A DNA stretch of 64,000 nt, from the NCBI GenBank assembly GCA_002086835.1, contig MVIG01000001.1, positions 62,001 to 126,000 of the forward strand. The letters are read 5' to 3'. Positions 31,532 through 40,222 of the stretch are shown one piece after another. Origin of the DNA: Mycolicibacterium porcinum. Lineage in GTDB: Bacteria; Actinomycetota; Actinomycetes; Mycobacteriales; Mycobacteriaceae. Every line of letters starts with the position of its first letter. Position 1 is the stretch's first letter. The notes under the pieces are model-generated. The model was not told the DNA's origin. It did not search any database and saw only the letters and a program-made list of their open reading frames with translations. A program made the position numbers and the translations under genes.

Positions 31532-32644
31532 GTGACCGCGGTTGATGACTCGGTAGCCGAAGAAGCCCCAGCGCAATGGGGCGCTGACACCCGTGCTCGT
31601 CGACTTCGCATTCTGCGGTACGGCGCGATCCTCGTGTGGGCCGCGGTGGTCGGCTATCGCACCGTCACCGACGGCTTCGCGTTCAACCGGGAGCTGTTGC
31701 TGCTCTACATCGCGACCGGCCTGCTCGCCGCGAGCATCGGGCAGGGCAGGCGGATGCTCTACGTGATCCGCGACTGGCTGCCGTTCGCCGTGGTGCTGGC
31801 TGCCTACGACCTGAGCCGTGGAGCGGCCACCCTGGTCGGCCGGCCCACCTTGTGGCACTGGCAGGTCGACGCGGATCGCTGGCTGTTTTTCGGCACGGTG
31901 CCCACGGTGTGGCTGCAGGAACGGCTGAAACAGCTGCATCCGCCGTGGTGGGAGGTGGTGATGAGCACGGTGTACATGTCGTTCTTCATCCTTCCCTACG
32001 TCGTCGCGGGTGTGCTGTGGCTACGTGACCGGGAGGAGTGGAAGCGGTTCGTGCGACTGTTCGTCGGTCTGTCGTTCGCGGCGCTGGCGATCTATGCGCT
32101 GCTGCCCGCCGCGCCGCCGTGGGCCGCGGCGCGGTGCAGTGCCGACGACGTCGACGGTGGCCCGTCGGGGCCCGGGTGCATGTTCCGGTCGGCGCGCGAA
32201 GCCGTCGACGGCGGACTGCTCGGCGCCATGCAGGGCAGTCAGGACGGTGCCCATGACTGGATCGAACGGATCGTCACCCGTGGCTGGGGCAAGCTCAATC
32301 TGCATACCGCGACGGCGTTGATCGATCAGGGCCAGGCCAGCGTCAACCTGGTCGCGGCGATCCCGTCCCTGCACGCGGGGCTCACCGCTGCGGTCGCGGC
32401 GTTCTTGTGGCACCGGGTAAACCGCGGGTGGCGGCCGTTGCTGGTGGCCTATCCGCTCATCATGGCCTTCACGCTGGTGTACACCGCTGAGCACTATGTG
32501 GTCGATATCCTGCTCGGCTGGACCTTGGCGGGCGTGGTGATGTTCGCGCTCAATCGCTACGAGGCGCGGCGGGCGTCGGGGCCGCGCGAGGGCGACGCGG
32601 TGGACGAGGCACAGGTACCCGCCACCGAGCTCGACCCGGCCTGA
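31532..32644 (+). CDS. PAP2-superfamily membrane phosphatase/transferase
   Basis: 370 residues with about seven transmembrane helices. The AUR1-like PAP2 signature is present: AAIPSLHAGLTAAVAAF (near 270) and VYTAEHYVVDILLGW (near 313), supplying the catalytic histidines of motifs C2 and C3. A hydrophilic extracytoplasmic loop lies at about 195-260 (CSADDVDGGPSGPGCMF, with two cysteines that may pair). Such enzymes remove or transfer lipid phosphate or phosphoinositol groups, so a role in phospholipid or lipoglycan assembly is plausible. The gene at this place in M. tuberculosis is different (lpqP), so it is an accessory feature of this lineage. Confidence 0.85.
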   Translation: MTAVDDSVAEEAPAQWGADTRARRLRILRYGAILVWAAVVGYRTVTDGFAFNRELLLLYIATGLLAASIGQGRRMLYVIRDWLPFAVVLAAYDLSRGAATLVGRPTLWHWQVDADRWLFFGTVPTVWLQERLKQLHPPWWEVVMSTVYMSFFILPYVVAGVLWLRDREEWKRFVRLFVGLSFAALAIYALLPAAPPWAAARCSADDVDGGPSGPGCMFRSAREAVDGGLLGAMQGSQDGAHDWIERIVTRGWGKLNLHTATALIDQGQASVNLVAAIPSLHAGLTAAVAAFLWHRVNRGWRPLLVAYPLIMAFTLVYTAEHYVVDILLGWTLAGVVMFALNRYEARRASGPREGDAVDEAQVPATELDPA

Positions 32645-32698
32645 CGTCGGGCTATTACAAGTATTGTGCGGTTGTCGGAAATTTGTAACACTGGGCGC

Positions 32699-34327
32699 AT
32701 GGTCGATACACACGTCGTCACCAATCAGGTCCCCGAATTGGTGGACTACAACCCCGCCACCTCGCCCGTGCTCGCCGAGGCCCTGATCCGCGAAGGCGGG
32801 GAGTGGGGCGTCGACGAAGTCCACGAGCTGGGCGCGATCAACGGCAGCGCCCAGGCGCAGCGCTGGGGTGAGCTGGCCGATCGGAACCGTCCCGTGCTGC
32901 ACACCCACGATCGCTACGGCTACCGGATCGACGAGGTCGAATACGACCCGGCCTATCACGAGCTGATGAATGTGGCCGTCACGCACGGCCTGCACGGCGC
33001 CCCGTGGGCCGACGACCGTGAGGGCTCCCACGTGGTGCGCGCCGCGAAGACCTCGGTGTGGACCGTCGAACCCGGGCACGTCTGCCCGATCTCGATGACC
33101 TATGCCGTCGTACCGGCCCTGCGGTTCAACCCCGAACTGGCCGCGACCTATGAGCCGCTGCTGACCAGCCGGGTGTACGACCCCGAGCTGAAGCTGGCCA
33201 CCACGAAAGCCGGCATCACGGCGGGCATGTCGATGACAGAGAAGCAGGGCGGCTCCGACGTCCGCGCCGGCACCACCGAAGCCACGCCCAACGGCGACGG
33301 CACCTACTCGCTACGCGGGCACAAGTGGTTCACCTCGGCGCCGATGGGCGACATCTTCTTGGTGCTCGCCCAGGCCCCTGGCGGTCTGAGCTGTTTCTTC
33401 CTGCCCCGGATCCTGCCCGACGGCAGTCGCAACCGGATGTTCCTACAGCGGCTCAAGGACAAGCTCGGCAACCACGCCAACGCCTCGAGCGAAGTCGAGT
33501 ACGACGGTGCCACCGCGTGGCTGGTCGGCGAGGAGGGCCGCGGAGTGCCGACCATCATCGAGATGGTCAATCTCACCCGCCTGGACTGCACGCTGGGTAG
33601 CGCCACGAGCATGCGCAACGGCCTGACCCGCGCCGTGCACCACGCCCAGCACCGAAAGGCTTTCGGCGCCTACCTGATCGACCAGCCGCTGATGCGCAAC
33701 GTGCTTGCCGACCTGGCGGTTGAGGCCGAGGCGGCGACCATGCTGGCGATGCGGATGGCCGGAGCCACCGACAAGGCGGTCCGCGGCGACGACCGCGAGG
33801 CGCTGCTGCGCCGGATCGGCCTGGCCGCCGGCAAGTACTGGGTCTGCAAGCGGGCCACCCCGCACGCCGCCGAGGCGATGGAATGCCTTGGCGGCAACGG
33901 CTACGTCGAGGATTCGGGTATGCCCCGGCTGTACCGCGAGGCCCCGCTGATGGGGATCTGGGAAGGCTCCGGCAATGTCAGCGCGCTGGACACCTTGCGC
34001 GCCATGGCAACCCGGCCGGAGAGCATCGAGGTGTTGTTCGACGAACTCGCCAAGACCGCCGGGCAGGACCCCCGGTTGGACCGTCACGTCACCACGCTGC
34101 AGAACGACCTGCAGGACCTGGAGACCATCACCTACCGCGGCCGCAAGGTCGCCGAGGACATCTCGCTGGCACTGCAGGGCGCCCTGCTGGTGCGTCACGG
34201 TCACCCGGCGGTGGCCGAGGCCTTCCTGGCCAGCCGGCTCGGCGGGCAGTGGGGCCAGGCCTTCGGCACGTTGCCGACCGGACTGGACCTGGCACCGATT
34301 CTCGAGCGCGCCCTGGTCAAAGGATGA
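32699..34327 (+). CDS. fadE8: Acyl-CoA dehydrogenase FadE8 (AidB-like subgroup)
   Basis: 542 residues from the ATG at 32699; an upstream in-frame TTG at 32666 is less likely. FAD-dependent acyl-CoA dehydrogenase of the AidB-like type, recognisable from its length and the segments MTEKQGGSDVRAGTTEA, LRGHKWFTSAPMGDIFLVLAQAPGG, GLTRAVHHAQHRKAFG, ECLGGNGYVEDSGMPRLYREAPLMGIWEGSGNV. FAD- and substrate-binding residues look intact. It leads an operon with two enoyl-CoA hydratases and a PaaX-like regulator (fadE8-echA4-paaX-echA5), all coupled by ATGA or 1-base gaps. AidB in E. coli responds to DNA alkylation, but here the context favours acyl-CoA catabolism. Confidence 0.92.
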   Translation: MVDTHVVTNQVPELVDYNPATSPVLAEALIREGGEWGVDEVHELGAINGSAQAQRWGELADRNRPVLHTHDRYGYRIDEVEYDPAYHELMNVAVTHGLHGAPWADDREGSHVVRAAKTSVWTVEPGHVCPISMTYAVVPALRFNPELAATYEPLLTSRVYDPELKLATTKAGITAGMSMTEKQGGSDVRAGTTEATPNGDGTYSLRGHKWFTSAPMGDIFLVLAQAPGGLSCFFLPRILPDGSRNRMFLQRLKDKLGNHANASSEVEYDGATAWLVGEEGRGVPTIIEMVNLTRLDCTLGSATSMRNGLTRAVHHAQHRKAFGAYLIDQPLMRNVLADLAVEAEAATMLAMRMAGATDKAVRGDDREALLRRIGLAAGKYWVCKRATPHAAEAMECLGGNGYVEDSGMPRLYREAPLMGIWEGSGNVSALDTLRAMATRPESIEVLFDELAKTAGQDPRLDRHVTTLQNDLQDLETITYRGRKVAEDISLALQGALLVRHGHPAVAEAFLASRLGGQWGQAFGTLPTGLDLAPILERALVKG

Positions 34328-35238
34328 GCGTCGACACGCTGAAGACGATGACCTACGAGGTCACCGATCGGATCGCGCGAATCACGTTCAACCGCCCGGA
34401 AAAAGGCAACTCGATCGTCGCGGACACCCCGCTGGAACTGCAGGCCCTGGTCGAGCGCGCGGACCTGGATCCCAACGTGCACGTGATCCTGGTGTCGGGG
34501 CGGGGCGAGGGGTTCTGCGCCGGATTCGACCTGTCCGCGTACGCCGACGGCACCGGCGACGCCGGGGGCGGCCGTTACGACGGGACGGTGCTGTCCGGGA
34601 AAACCCAGGCGGTCAACCACCTTCCGGATCAACCGTGGGACCCGATGGTCGACTACCAGATGATGAGCCGCTTCGTGCGCGGCTTCTCCAGCCTGATGCA
34701 TGCCGACAAGCCGACCGTGGTCAAGATCCACGGCTACTGTGTGGCCGGCGGCACCGATATCGCGCTGCACGCCGACCAGGTGATCGCCGCCTCCGATGCC
34801 AAGATCGGCTACCCGCCGATGCGGGTATGGGGCGTCCCCGCCGCCGGCCTGTGGGCGCACCGGCTGGGGGATCAACGCGCCAAACGCCTTCTGTTCACCG
34901 GGGATTGCATCACCGGCGCGCAGGCCGCCGAATGGGGACTGGCCGTCGAGGCGCCCGAGCCGGACGACCTCGATGAACGTACCGAGCGGCTCGTCGCACG
35001 GATCGCCGCGATGCCCGTCAACCAGCTCATCATGGCCAAGCTGGCCTGCAACTCCGCGCTGCTGCAGCAAGGGGTCGCGACCAGCCGGATGGTCAGCACG
35101 GTGTTCGACGGTATCGCCCGGCACACGCCCGAAGGTCACGCCTTCGTCGCCGACGCGGTTGAGCACGGCTTCCGCGAGGCGGTGCGCCATCGAGACGAGC
35201 CGATGGGTGACTACGGACGCAGGTCCTCCGGGGTCTGA
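34324..35238 (+). CDS. echA4: Enoyl-CoA hydratase/isomerase family protein EchA4
   Basis: 304 residues, start ATG overlapping the fadE8 stop (ATGA). Crotonase fold: ITFNRPEKGNSIVADTP (N-terminal), oxyanion-hole segments GEGFCAGFDLSAYADG and IHGYCVAGGTDIALHADQVIAA, and MRVWGVPAAG. The residue positions of the catalytic glutamates of true hydratases are not clearly glutamate here (GVPAAG, IGYPPMRVWG), so it may act as an isomerase or on an unusual acyl-CoA. It contains an insertion of about 35 residues after the first oxyanion loop (YDGTVLSGKTQAVNHLPDQPWD). Confidence 0.9.
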   Translation: MSVDTLKTMTYEVTDRIARITFNRPEKGNSIVADTPLELQALVERADLDPNVHVILVSGRGEGFCAGFDLSAYADGTGDAGGGRYDGTVLSGKTQAVNHLPDQPWDPMVDYQMMSRFVRGFSSLMHADKPTVVKIHGYCVAGGTDIALHADQVIAASDAKIGYPPMRVWGVPAAGLWAHRLGDQRAKRLLFTGDCITGAQAAEWGLAVEAPEPDDLDERTERLVARIAAMPVNQLIMAKLACNSALLQQGVATSRMVSTVFDGIARHTPEGHAFVADAVEHGFREAVRHRDEPMGDYGRRSSGV

Positions 35239-35239
35239 G

Positions 35240-35971
35240 ATGCCGGTGCTCAAACGGATGACGGCACGTTCGGTCGTGCTGAGCGTGCTGCTGGGCGCGC
35301 ATCCGGCCTGGGCGAGTGCGGCCGAACTGGTCCGGCTGACAGCCGATTTCGACATCAAGGAGCCGACGCTGCGGGTGGCGTTGACCCGCATGGTCAGCGC
35401 CGGTGACCTGGTCCGTTCCGAGGACGGCTACCGGTTGTCGGACCGGCTGCTGACCCGCCAGCGTCGCCAGGACGACGCGATCGATCCGCGGCTTCGCGAG
35501 TACGACGGCCAGTGGCTGACCCTCGTCATCACCAGCGTCGGCACCGATGCCCGCACCCGGGCGTCCCTGCGGAACACTCTGCAGCAGTACCGCTTCGGCG
35601 AACTGCGCGAGGGGGTGTGGATGCGCCCGCACAACCTCGACCAGGTGTTGCCAGGGGAGATCACCGGCCGGGTGCGGCTCCTGCATGCCCGGGATGAGGA
35701 TCCGGCCGGTCTGGCCGCCGCGCTGTGGGATCTGCCCGGCTGGCGGCACACGGGCGAGCAACTGCTGGCGGAGATGGCCGCCGCGACCGACATTCCGGGC
35801 CGGTTCGTCGCGGCCGCGGGCATCGTGCGTCACCTGCTGGCGGACCCGGTGCTGCCCGACGAGCTGCTGCCGGGGAACTGGCCGGGGCTTCAACTGCGCA
35901 AGGCGTACAACGACTTTGCCGCCGAACTCGTCGAGCGGCGCGATCGCGATGAACTCATGGAGGCGACATGA
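35240..35971 (+). CDS. PaaX-family transcriptional regulator
   Basis: 243 residues, starting 1 base after the echA4 stop. N-terminal winged helix (SVVLSVLLGAHPAWASAAELVRLTADFDIKEPTLRVALTRMVSAGDLVRSEDGYRLS, about 10-68), a central PaaX domain (WLTLVITSVGTDARTRASLRNTLQQYRFGELREGVWMRP) and a C-terminal domain with LPDELLPGNWPGLQLRKAYNDF. PaaX repressors sense aryl-CoA or related CoA thioesters. Being inside the fadE8-echA4-echA5 operon, it probably senses an intermediate of that pathway and represses the operon. Matches the Rv0674 position. Confidence 0.9.
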   Translation: MPVLKRMTARSVVLSVLLGAHPAWASAAELVRLTADFDIKEPTLRVALTRMVSAGDLVRSEDGYRLSDRLLTRQRRQDDAIDPRLREYDGQWLTLVITSVGTDARTRASLRNTLQQYRFGELREGVWMRPHNLDQVLPGEITGRVRLLHARDEDPAGLAAALWDLPGWRHTGEQLLAEMAAATDIPGRFVAAAGIVRHLLADPVLPDELLPGNWPGLQLRKAYNDFAAELVERRDRDELMEAT

Positions 35972-36732
35972 CCGAAGCTGTGCGGGTGGAGCGCAACGGA
36001 CCGGTGACCACGGTCATCATCGACCGGCCGCATGCGCGTAACGCGGTCGACGGCCCCACCGCCGCCGCGCTGTTCGCGGCCTTCGACCAGTTCGACGCCG
36101 ATGACGACGCCGCCGTCGCGGTGCTGACCGGTGCCGGTGGAACTTTCTGTGCCGGAGCCGATCTGAAGGCTTTCGGCACGCCGGAGATGAACCGGCTCGA
36201 TGCCGCCGGGCCTGGTCCCATGGGGCCGAGCCGGATGGTGTTGTCCAAGCCGGTGATCGCCGCGATCAGCGGCCATGCGGTGGCCGGTGGATTGGAACTG
36301 GCGCTGTGGTGTGACCTGCGCGTGGTCGACGAGGACGCCGTGATGGGGGTGTTCTGCCGCCGGTGGGGAGTGCCGTTGATCGACGGCGGTACCGTGCGGC
36401 TGCCCCGGTTGATCGGGCAGAGCCGCGCCATGGACCTGATCCTGACCGGCCGTGCCGTCGACGCCGCAGAAGCTCACACGATCGGTCTGGCCAACCGGGT
36501 GGTGCCCACGGGCCAGGCCCGCGAACATGCCGAGGAACTGGCCGCCGAACTCTCCCGGCTGCCCCAGCAGTGCCTACGCGCCGACCGCCTGTCGGCGCTA
36601 CATCAGTGGGGCGAATCCGAGGAGGCGGCAATGGAATTCGAGTTCGCCAGCATCGCCCGGGTGGCGGAGGAGGCCGCCCACGGTGCCGGCCGGTTCGCCG
36701 GCGGCGCGGGCCGCCACGGTGCCAGCGCGTAG
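35968..36732 (+). CDS. echA5: Enoyl-CoA hydratase EchA5
   Basis: 254 residues with an ATGA overlap to the PaaX-like gene. Crotonase family: VTTVIIDRPHARNAVDGPTAAALF at the N-terminus, GAGGTFCAGADLKAFG (first oxyanion segment), ISGHAVAGGLELALWCDLRVVDEDAVMGVFCRRWGVPLIDGGTVRLPRLIGQSRAMDLILTGR. The catalytic positions typical of hydratase glutamates are again partly replaced (CRRWGVPLIDGG). It is the last gene of the fatty or aromatic acyl-CoA operon and is followed by a bidirectional hairpin. Confidence 0.92.
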   Translation: MTEAVRVERNGPVTTVIIDRPHARNAVDGPTAAALFAAFDQFDADDDAAVAVLTGAGGTFCAGADLKAFGTPEMNRLDAAGPGPMGPSRMVLSKPVIAAISGHAVAGGLELALWCDLRVVDEDAVMGVFCRRWGVPLIDGGTVRLPRLIGQSRAMDLILTGRAVDAAEAHTIGLANRVVPTGQAREHAEELAAELSRLPQQCLRADRLSALHQWGESEEAAMEFEFASIARVAEEAAHGAGRFAGGAGRHGASA

Positions 36733-36752
36733 GTTTCGCCGACCCGGGAGCC

Positions 36753-36787
36753 AAGGCGCTCGGTGGGATGTCCCCGCCGAGCGCCTT
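36753..36787. terminator. Bidirectional terminator between echA5 and gjpA
   Basis: AAGGCGCTCGG (36753-36763) pairs perfectly with CCGAGCGCCTT (36777-36787), with a 13-base loop holding a further GGG/CCC match. It lies between converging genes and can serve both. Confidence 0.85.
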
Positions 36788-36810
36788 GCGCGTGTTGCGT
36801 GGGCCAGTGC

Positions 36811-38151
36811 CTACCCGCTGTGATCACCACCGGAGCGTTGCTTGGCGCCGCCGCTGCGGGATTTCGCCGCATGCTTGGCCGCGTTGCGGTGCGCCTTCGC
36901 CGTGTTCTTCGCGGCGCCGACGACCCGCTTGGCCGCTGCGCTCGTCGCGTTGTCAGCACGGCTCGTCTTGGCGGGCTCGGATCCCGGCTCAGCACCGTCG
37001 TTTTCGGTTGGGGTGTCTTCCGTCTGGGTGTCGGCCACCGTGCGTTCTGGTGCGATGGACAGTGCGACGGTCTTGACCGCCGCGGCGGTGGTGTCCGCGA
37101 TGCGGTCGACGGCGCGGGTGAGATCGGCAACCGGTCGGCTCACGACTGGGGTCGCCGCGGGTGCCTTGCGCTGAACCAATGCCGAGTCGGTGTGTGTGTC
37201 GGTCGCGACATCGGTTTGCGCAGTCGATTCGTCCAGCGCGCTGGACGCCGGTGCCGGCTCCGCGCTGGGCTTTTGCCAGCCAATGGCCGTCGCGATCGCC
37301 TGCGGCACGGTGACCAGCACGCTTTCGACAGCGCCCCTGTTGAGCACGGCTGTTGATGCACTGAGCAGGCCGGATGTCCCTGCCGCGATACCGTTGTAAT
37401 ACCCGTTGAGAATCGCGCCGGTGAGGACGGCTGGGGTATTGATGAGCGAGGTGAGTGCCGCACCCGGATCGCCGGCATCGACGGCGTCGAGAACGCTTTG
37501 GGCGCTGTCTCCGAGCACGTTGATCACACCCTCGACCGGATTCAGCGCTCCCAGGCCCAGGGGCATCAGCAGATCTGGCACCGCGGAGAAGGCGTTCACG
37601 ATGTTCCGGCCCATCCCCAAGGGGATCTGGATGGTGTTGATCAGCGGATTGGCAAAGGCAAAGAGACGGAACACCACATTGCTGAGAACGCTCGCCGCGC
37701 CGGCGACATTGCCCGACGAGAGGTAGTCGAGGGCCATCCCCGCGAAGTACTTCAGCCTGTAGTCCTCGTCGGATGTGAAGAACTGGAGGTAGCTGTCGGC
37801 GGCGCCTTGAACCGAGTCGGCGAGAAGCTGCCCGTACCCCAACTGGTTCGCGATGACCTGCTGAAGGATCGGAAATGGATTGGCGGCCATTTCTCCGCCG
37901 ATTTGTGCCGCGTTATCCGACGCGGCCTCGAATACGTTCAGCCACGCCGTGATCGGGTCGGTGGCGAAGGGATCTTCGAGTTCGTCGGTGAGGGCGGCGA
38001 GTTCCACGGACGCGGTTATGGCATGAGGCGTCGCAACCGCTGCGTCGGGCAGCGGGGGAGTGACCGGGCTGATCGGACTCACCGCGATTGCGCCGGCGCC
38101 CGCCAGCGCGATGCCGGCGGTGAGCGTCGACCGAATAGCTGAGTACATCAA
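36811..38151 (-). CDS. GjpA-type outer membrane porin family protein
   Basis: 446 residues. An N-terminal signal peptide (AIRSTLTAGIALAGAGAIAVSPISPV) is followed by the GjpA-like region: ASVELAALTDELEDPFATDPITAWLNVFEAASDNAAQIGGEMAANPFPILQQVIANQLGYGQLLADSV, then hydrophobic segments INTIQIPLGMGRNIVNAF, LINTPAVLTGAILNGYYNG. The family is named for a Gordonia porin; channel activity in mycobacteria is not established. The last 150 residues are low-complexity, acidic then strongly basic (AAKRVVGAAKNTAKAHRNAAKHAAK), an unusual Lys/Ala/His-rich tail that may bind the cell wall. It faces echA5 and has a 387-base upstream region. Confidence 0.8.
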   Translation of the reverse strand: MMYSAIRSTLTAGIALAGAGAIAVSPISPVTPPLPDAAVATPHAITASVELAALTDELEDPFATDPITAWLNVFEAASDNAAQIGGEMAANPFPILQQVIANQLGYGQLLADSVQGAADSYLQFFTSDEDYRLKYFAGMALDYLSSGNVAGAASVLSNVVFRLFAFANPLINTIQIPLGMGRNIVNAFSAVPDLLMPLGLGALNPVEGVINVLGDSAQSVLDAVDAGDPGAALTSLINTPAVLTGAILNGYYNGIAAGTSGLLSASTAVLNRGAVESVLVTVPQAIATAIGWQKPSAEPAPASSALDESTAQTDVATDTHTDSALVQRKAPAATPVVSRPVADLTRAVDRIADTTAAAVKTVALSIAPERTVADTQTEDTPTENDGAEPGSEPAKTSRADNATSAAAKRVVGAAKNTAKAHRNAAKHAAKSRSGGAKQRSGGDHSG

Positions 38152-38538
38152 GTGGCTCTCTCTTCTGTGTGTGATCTGGACCGCGTCAGAAGGTAGCCGA
38201 GGAAATATCGAGTCAAGCTGTTAGACAAAATGTCTGGCATTCCGTTGACCCGCCGGCAATCGATGGTCTGAGTGAACACGCACGTCCAAGGCGGGGTTGC
38301 CTTGATGGGCAAAGGAAATCGGGCTAGCTTTTACTTCACTGCCAAAACAATTCGGGCGGCGCTGAAACAGGTTGTATCACATTGCTTCTCGGTCATGCAC
38401 GGCTTCTGGACGACTGTGATGAGCTCGGATGCCGTTGGCGGTGGATAGCTGAGTGGAATCTTGCCGAATTGTCGACTTTTTCGCGCACTTTGAAGCGCGC
38501 CGATGGAAGCCGCTGTGGGCCTTGGGATTATCGGGTGG
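38152..38538. other. 387-base intergenic region upstream of gjpA
   Basis: No convincing gene. It contains a palindrome AGACA-AAA-TGTCT (38223-38235) about 72 bases upstream of the gjpA start, the likely control region of gjpA and perhaps the target of the neighbouring MarR protein. The base composition is less GC-rich than its surroundings. A 67-codon open frame at 38382-38585 overlaps the MarR gene and is not supported. Confidence 0.6.
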
Positions 38539-39045
38539 CTATACGCTGTCGAACCACCGGCGTACCGATGGCAGGTCGTCGTTGATCCGCCGGCAACTGT
38601 CGCCGAGTGCCGTCATACGTTGACGTGAGAGCCGATCCAGATACAGCTCGCGAACCGTTCGTGCATAGGTGTGCATCGCGCGGTGCACGCAAGCCCGGCC
38701 GTCGCGGGTGATGCTGGCCAGCACGGATCTCCGGTCGTTCGTGTTGGTGGTGCGCCCCACGAGCTTGCGGGTCTGCAACCGCTGGATCCGTGCGGTCACG
38801 CGGCTGGGCGTCAAGGTCAGACGGTTGGCGAGGTCGCTCATCCGGGCCGACCCGCCGTCGGACTTGGCGAGCGCATCGAGCAGGAGTAGGTCGACCAGCG
38901 TGAGGTCGTGCTCGTCGAGCAGGCGTTGATAGAGGATCTCGCCGAGCTGCGTCGAGGATTCGAGAAAGAACTGCCAGCAGGCCTGTTCTGCGTCGTCCAG
39001 GCCAGGCAAACAGCTACCGGGTCGGCTCGTGCCTGTCTGGTCCAC
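38539..39045 (-). CDS. MarR-family transcriptional regulator
   Basis: 168 residues from a GTG at 39045. MarR winged helix: helix bundle LDDAEQACWQFFLESSTQLGEILYQRLLDEHDLTLVDLLLLDALAKS, recognition region GSARMSDLANRLTLTPSRVTARIQRLQTRKLVGRTTNTNDRRSVLASITRDGRA (about 66-118) with the conserved DRRS wing, and a C-terminal dimerisation helix. It lies in the same direction as gjpA, with 387 bases between them. Possible control of gjpA is inference from the palindrome there. Confidence 0.9.
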   Translation of the reverse strand: MDQTGTSRPGSCLPGLDDAEQACWQFFLESSTQLGEILYQRLLDEHDLTLVDLLLLDALAKSDGGSARMSDLANRLTLTPSRVTARIQRLQTRKLVGRTTNTNDRRSVLASITRDGRACVHRAMHTYARTVRELYLDRLSRQRMTALGDSCRRINDDLPSVRRWFDSV

Positions 39046-39252
39046 GGTGCGCGACTCTAACAGCAGGTGGCGGGCATCCGTGGGAAAATGAATTCATATA
39101 TGGGAGGATCGTCGACTTCGAAAACGGCCATCTCAGGCGACATCAACTCGCGAGTCTGGCAGTGGGATCGATTCGCGGAGACCTGGGAGTGTCAAACGCA
39201 TTCAAAACTACGTCGCATCGGCCGTCCGGTCCAGCCAGCCGCGAGCGGCCGA

Positions 39253-39669
39253 TTAGCCCTTGTTGACCTTGTTGTTGCTGCCCGTGTTGGTGACCTTGGG
39301 GTCGCCCGCGGCGTAGGTGACGGTGTTGTTGAGCCCGATGATCGTGAGCCCCTTGTCGATCCGCTCGAAGGTGATCTTGTTGTCGGATCCGCCGATGTTC
39401 ACGTTCGCGCAGGTGCCCTTGACCGTGAGCGTGTTGTTGGTGCCACCGACGGTGAGCGACTTGCCGTCGGCGCAATCGATGTCGGTCGTGGTGCCGACGG
39501 ACATGTAGTTGATGGTGTTGCCGACCTCGACGTTGACTCCGGACTCTCCCGCGGTGGCACTGGGCGTCTTGCTGTCCGAGCTTTCGGAACCACAGGCCGC
39601 CAGGGTGAACGCCGCGGCGGCGGCGCCGATCCCGAGGATCAACGTGGCATGGGGGAAACGGGTGAGCAC
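39253..39669 (-). CDS. DUF3060 lipoprotein
   Basis: 138 residues. A lipobox FTLAAC near residues 21-26 follows a hydrophobic signal (ATLILGIGAAAAAF), so the mature protein is probably a lipoprotein anchored at Cys26. The rest is a repetitive beta-structure typical of DUF3060: IDCADGKSLTVGGTNNTLTVKGTCANVNIGGSDNKITFERIDKGLTIIGLNNTVTY, with NN/DN turn motifs recalling a small beta-solenoid. Function unknown. A second DUF3060 gene lies 31 bases upstream on the same strand. Confidence 0.88.
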   Translation of the reverse strand: MLTRFPHATLILGIGAAAAAFTLAACGSESSDSKTPSATAGESGVNVEVGNTINYMSVGTTTDIDCADGKSLTVGGTNNTLTVKGTCANVNIGGSDNKITFERIDKGLTIIGLNNTVTYAAGDPKVTNTGSNNKVNKG

Positions 39670-39700
39670 GGTCTGTCTCTGCTTTCTGGCTCGGGTTTGA

Positions 39701-40090
39701 TCAGGCGGGGACGCGACTGATCTGGTTCGTCATCCCCAGTTCACGGCCGCGGTCGACCATGATCGGATCGCCGTTCTTGAAGAACACGGTCTGGTCGTAG
39801 CCGTACACGGTGACGTCGTTGATGACGTTGTCGGCGACGATGACATTGGACGACCCCTGGACGGTCACGGCCCAGCAGGTGCCCAGTGCGGTGACCCGGA
39901 TGCCGGTTCCGTTGACGAACAGTGTGGCGTTGTTGCAGTCCAGGGTTTGTTCGATGCCCTGGCCGGTGATGTGGGTGTCACCGTTCTTGGCTGCCGCGCC
40001 GGGAGTGCCGACGGTGAGCGCCAGCGGCAACGCGAGGGTGCCGGCGGTCAGCCCGGCAAGCATCCTGCGGCCCACAGCTGTCCAATTCAC
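39701..40090 (-). CDS. Secreted DUF3060 protein
   Basis: 129 residues with a cleavable signal peptide (MLAGLTAGTLALPLALTVGTPGAAA) but no lipobox. The mature part has the DUF3060 pattern ITGQGIEQTLDCNNATLFVNGTGIRVTALGTCWAVTVQGSSNVIVADNVINDVTVYGYDQTVFFKNG, including two cysteines that could pair. It is upstream of the DUF3060 lipoprotein in the same operon and divergent from two DUF3558 lipoprotein genes. Function unknown. Confidence 0.87.
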   Translation of the reverse strand: MNWTAVGRRMLAGLTAGTLALPLALTVGTPGAAAKNGDTHITGQGIEQTLDCNNATLFVNGTGIRVTALGTCWAVTVQGSSNVIVADNVINDVTVYGYDQTVFFKNGDPIMVDRGRELGMTNQISRVPA

Positions 40091-40208
40091 GGTGTGTTCC
40101 CCTTCCGATCCGCTGTGAGCAGAGTACGTGGCGCACTTCTCGCGGCGGCAAGTGTTGACCAGTTTGACCGGCGTTCGCCGACGGGTCGCGTGCGGTCTCG
40201 GTGCTGGG

Positions 40209-40214
40209 TACCGT
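40209..40214 (+). promoter_or_regulatory. -10 box before the first DUF3558 gene
   Basis: TACCGT (40209-40214) followed by 8 bases leads to the ATG at 40223, so the mRNA may be leaderless. No ribosome binding site is apparent. Confidence 0.45.
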
Positions 40215-40222
40215 GTTCAGCA

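Noticed and set aside
32655..32688. TTACAA ... TTGTAA inverted repeat before fadE8
   Set aside because: Six-base arms 22 bases apart could be a PaaX or FadR-type site, but the spacing is unusual and there is no second copy, so it is not listed as a feature.
38382..38585. 67-codon open frame upstream of gjpA
   Set aside because: Overlaps the MarR gene on the other strand, contains no recognisable motif and lies in a probable control region.
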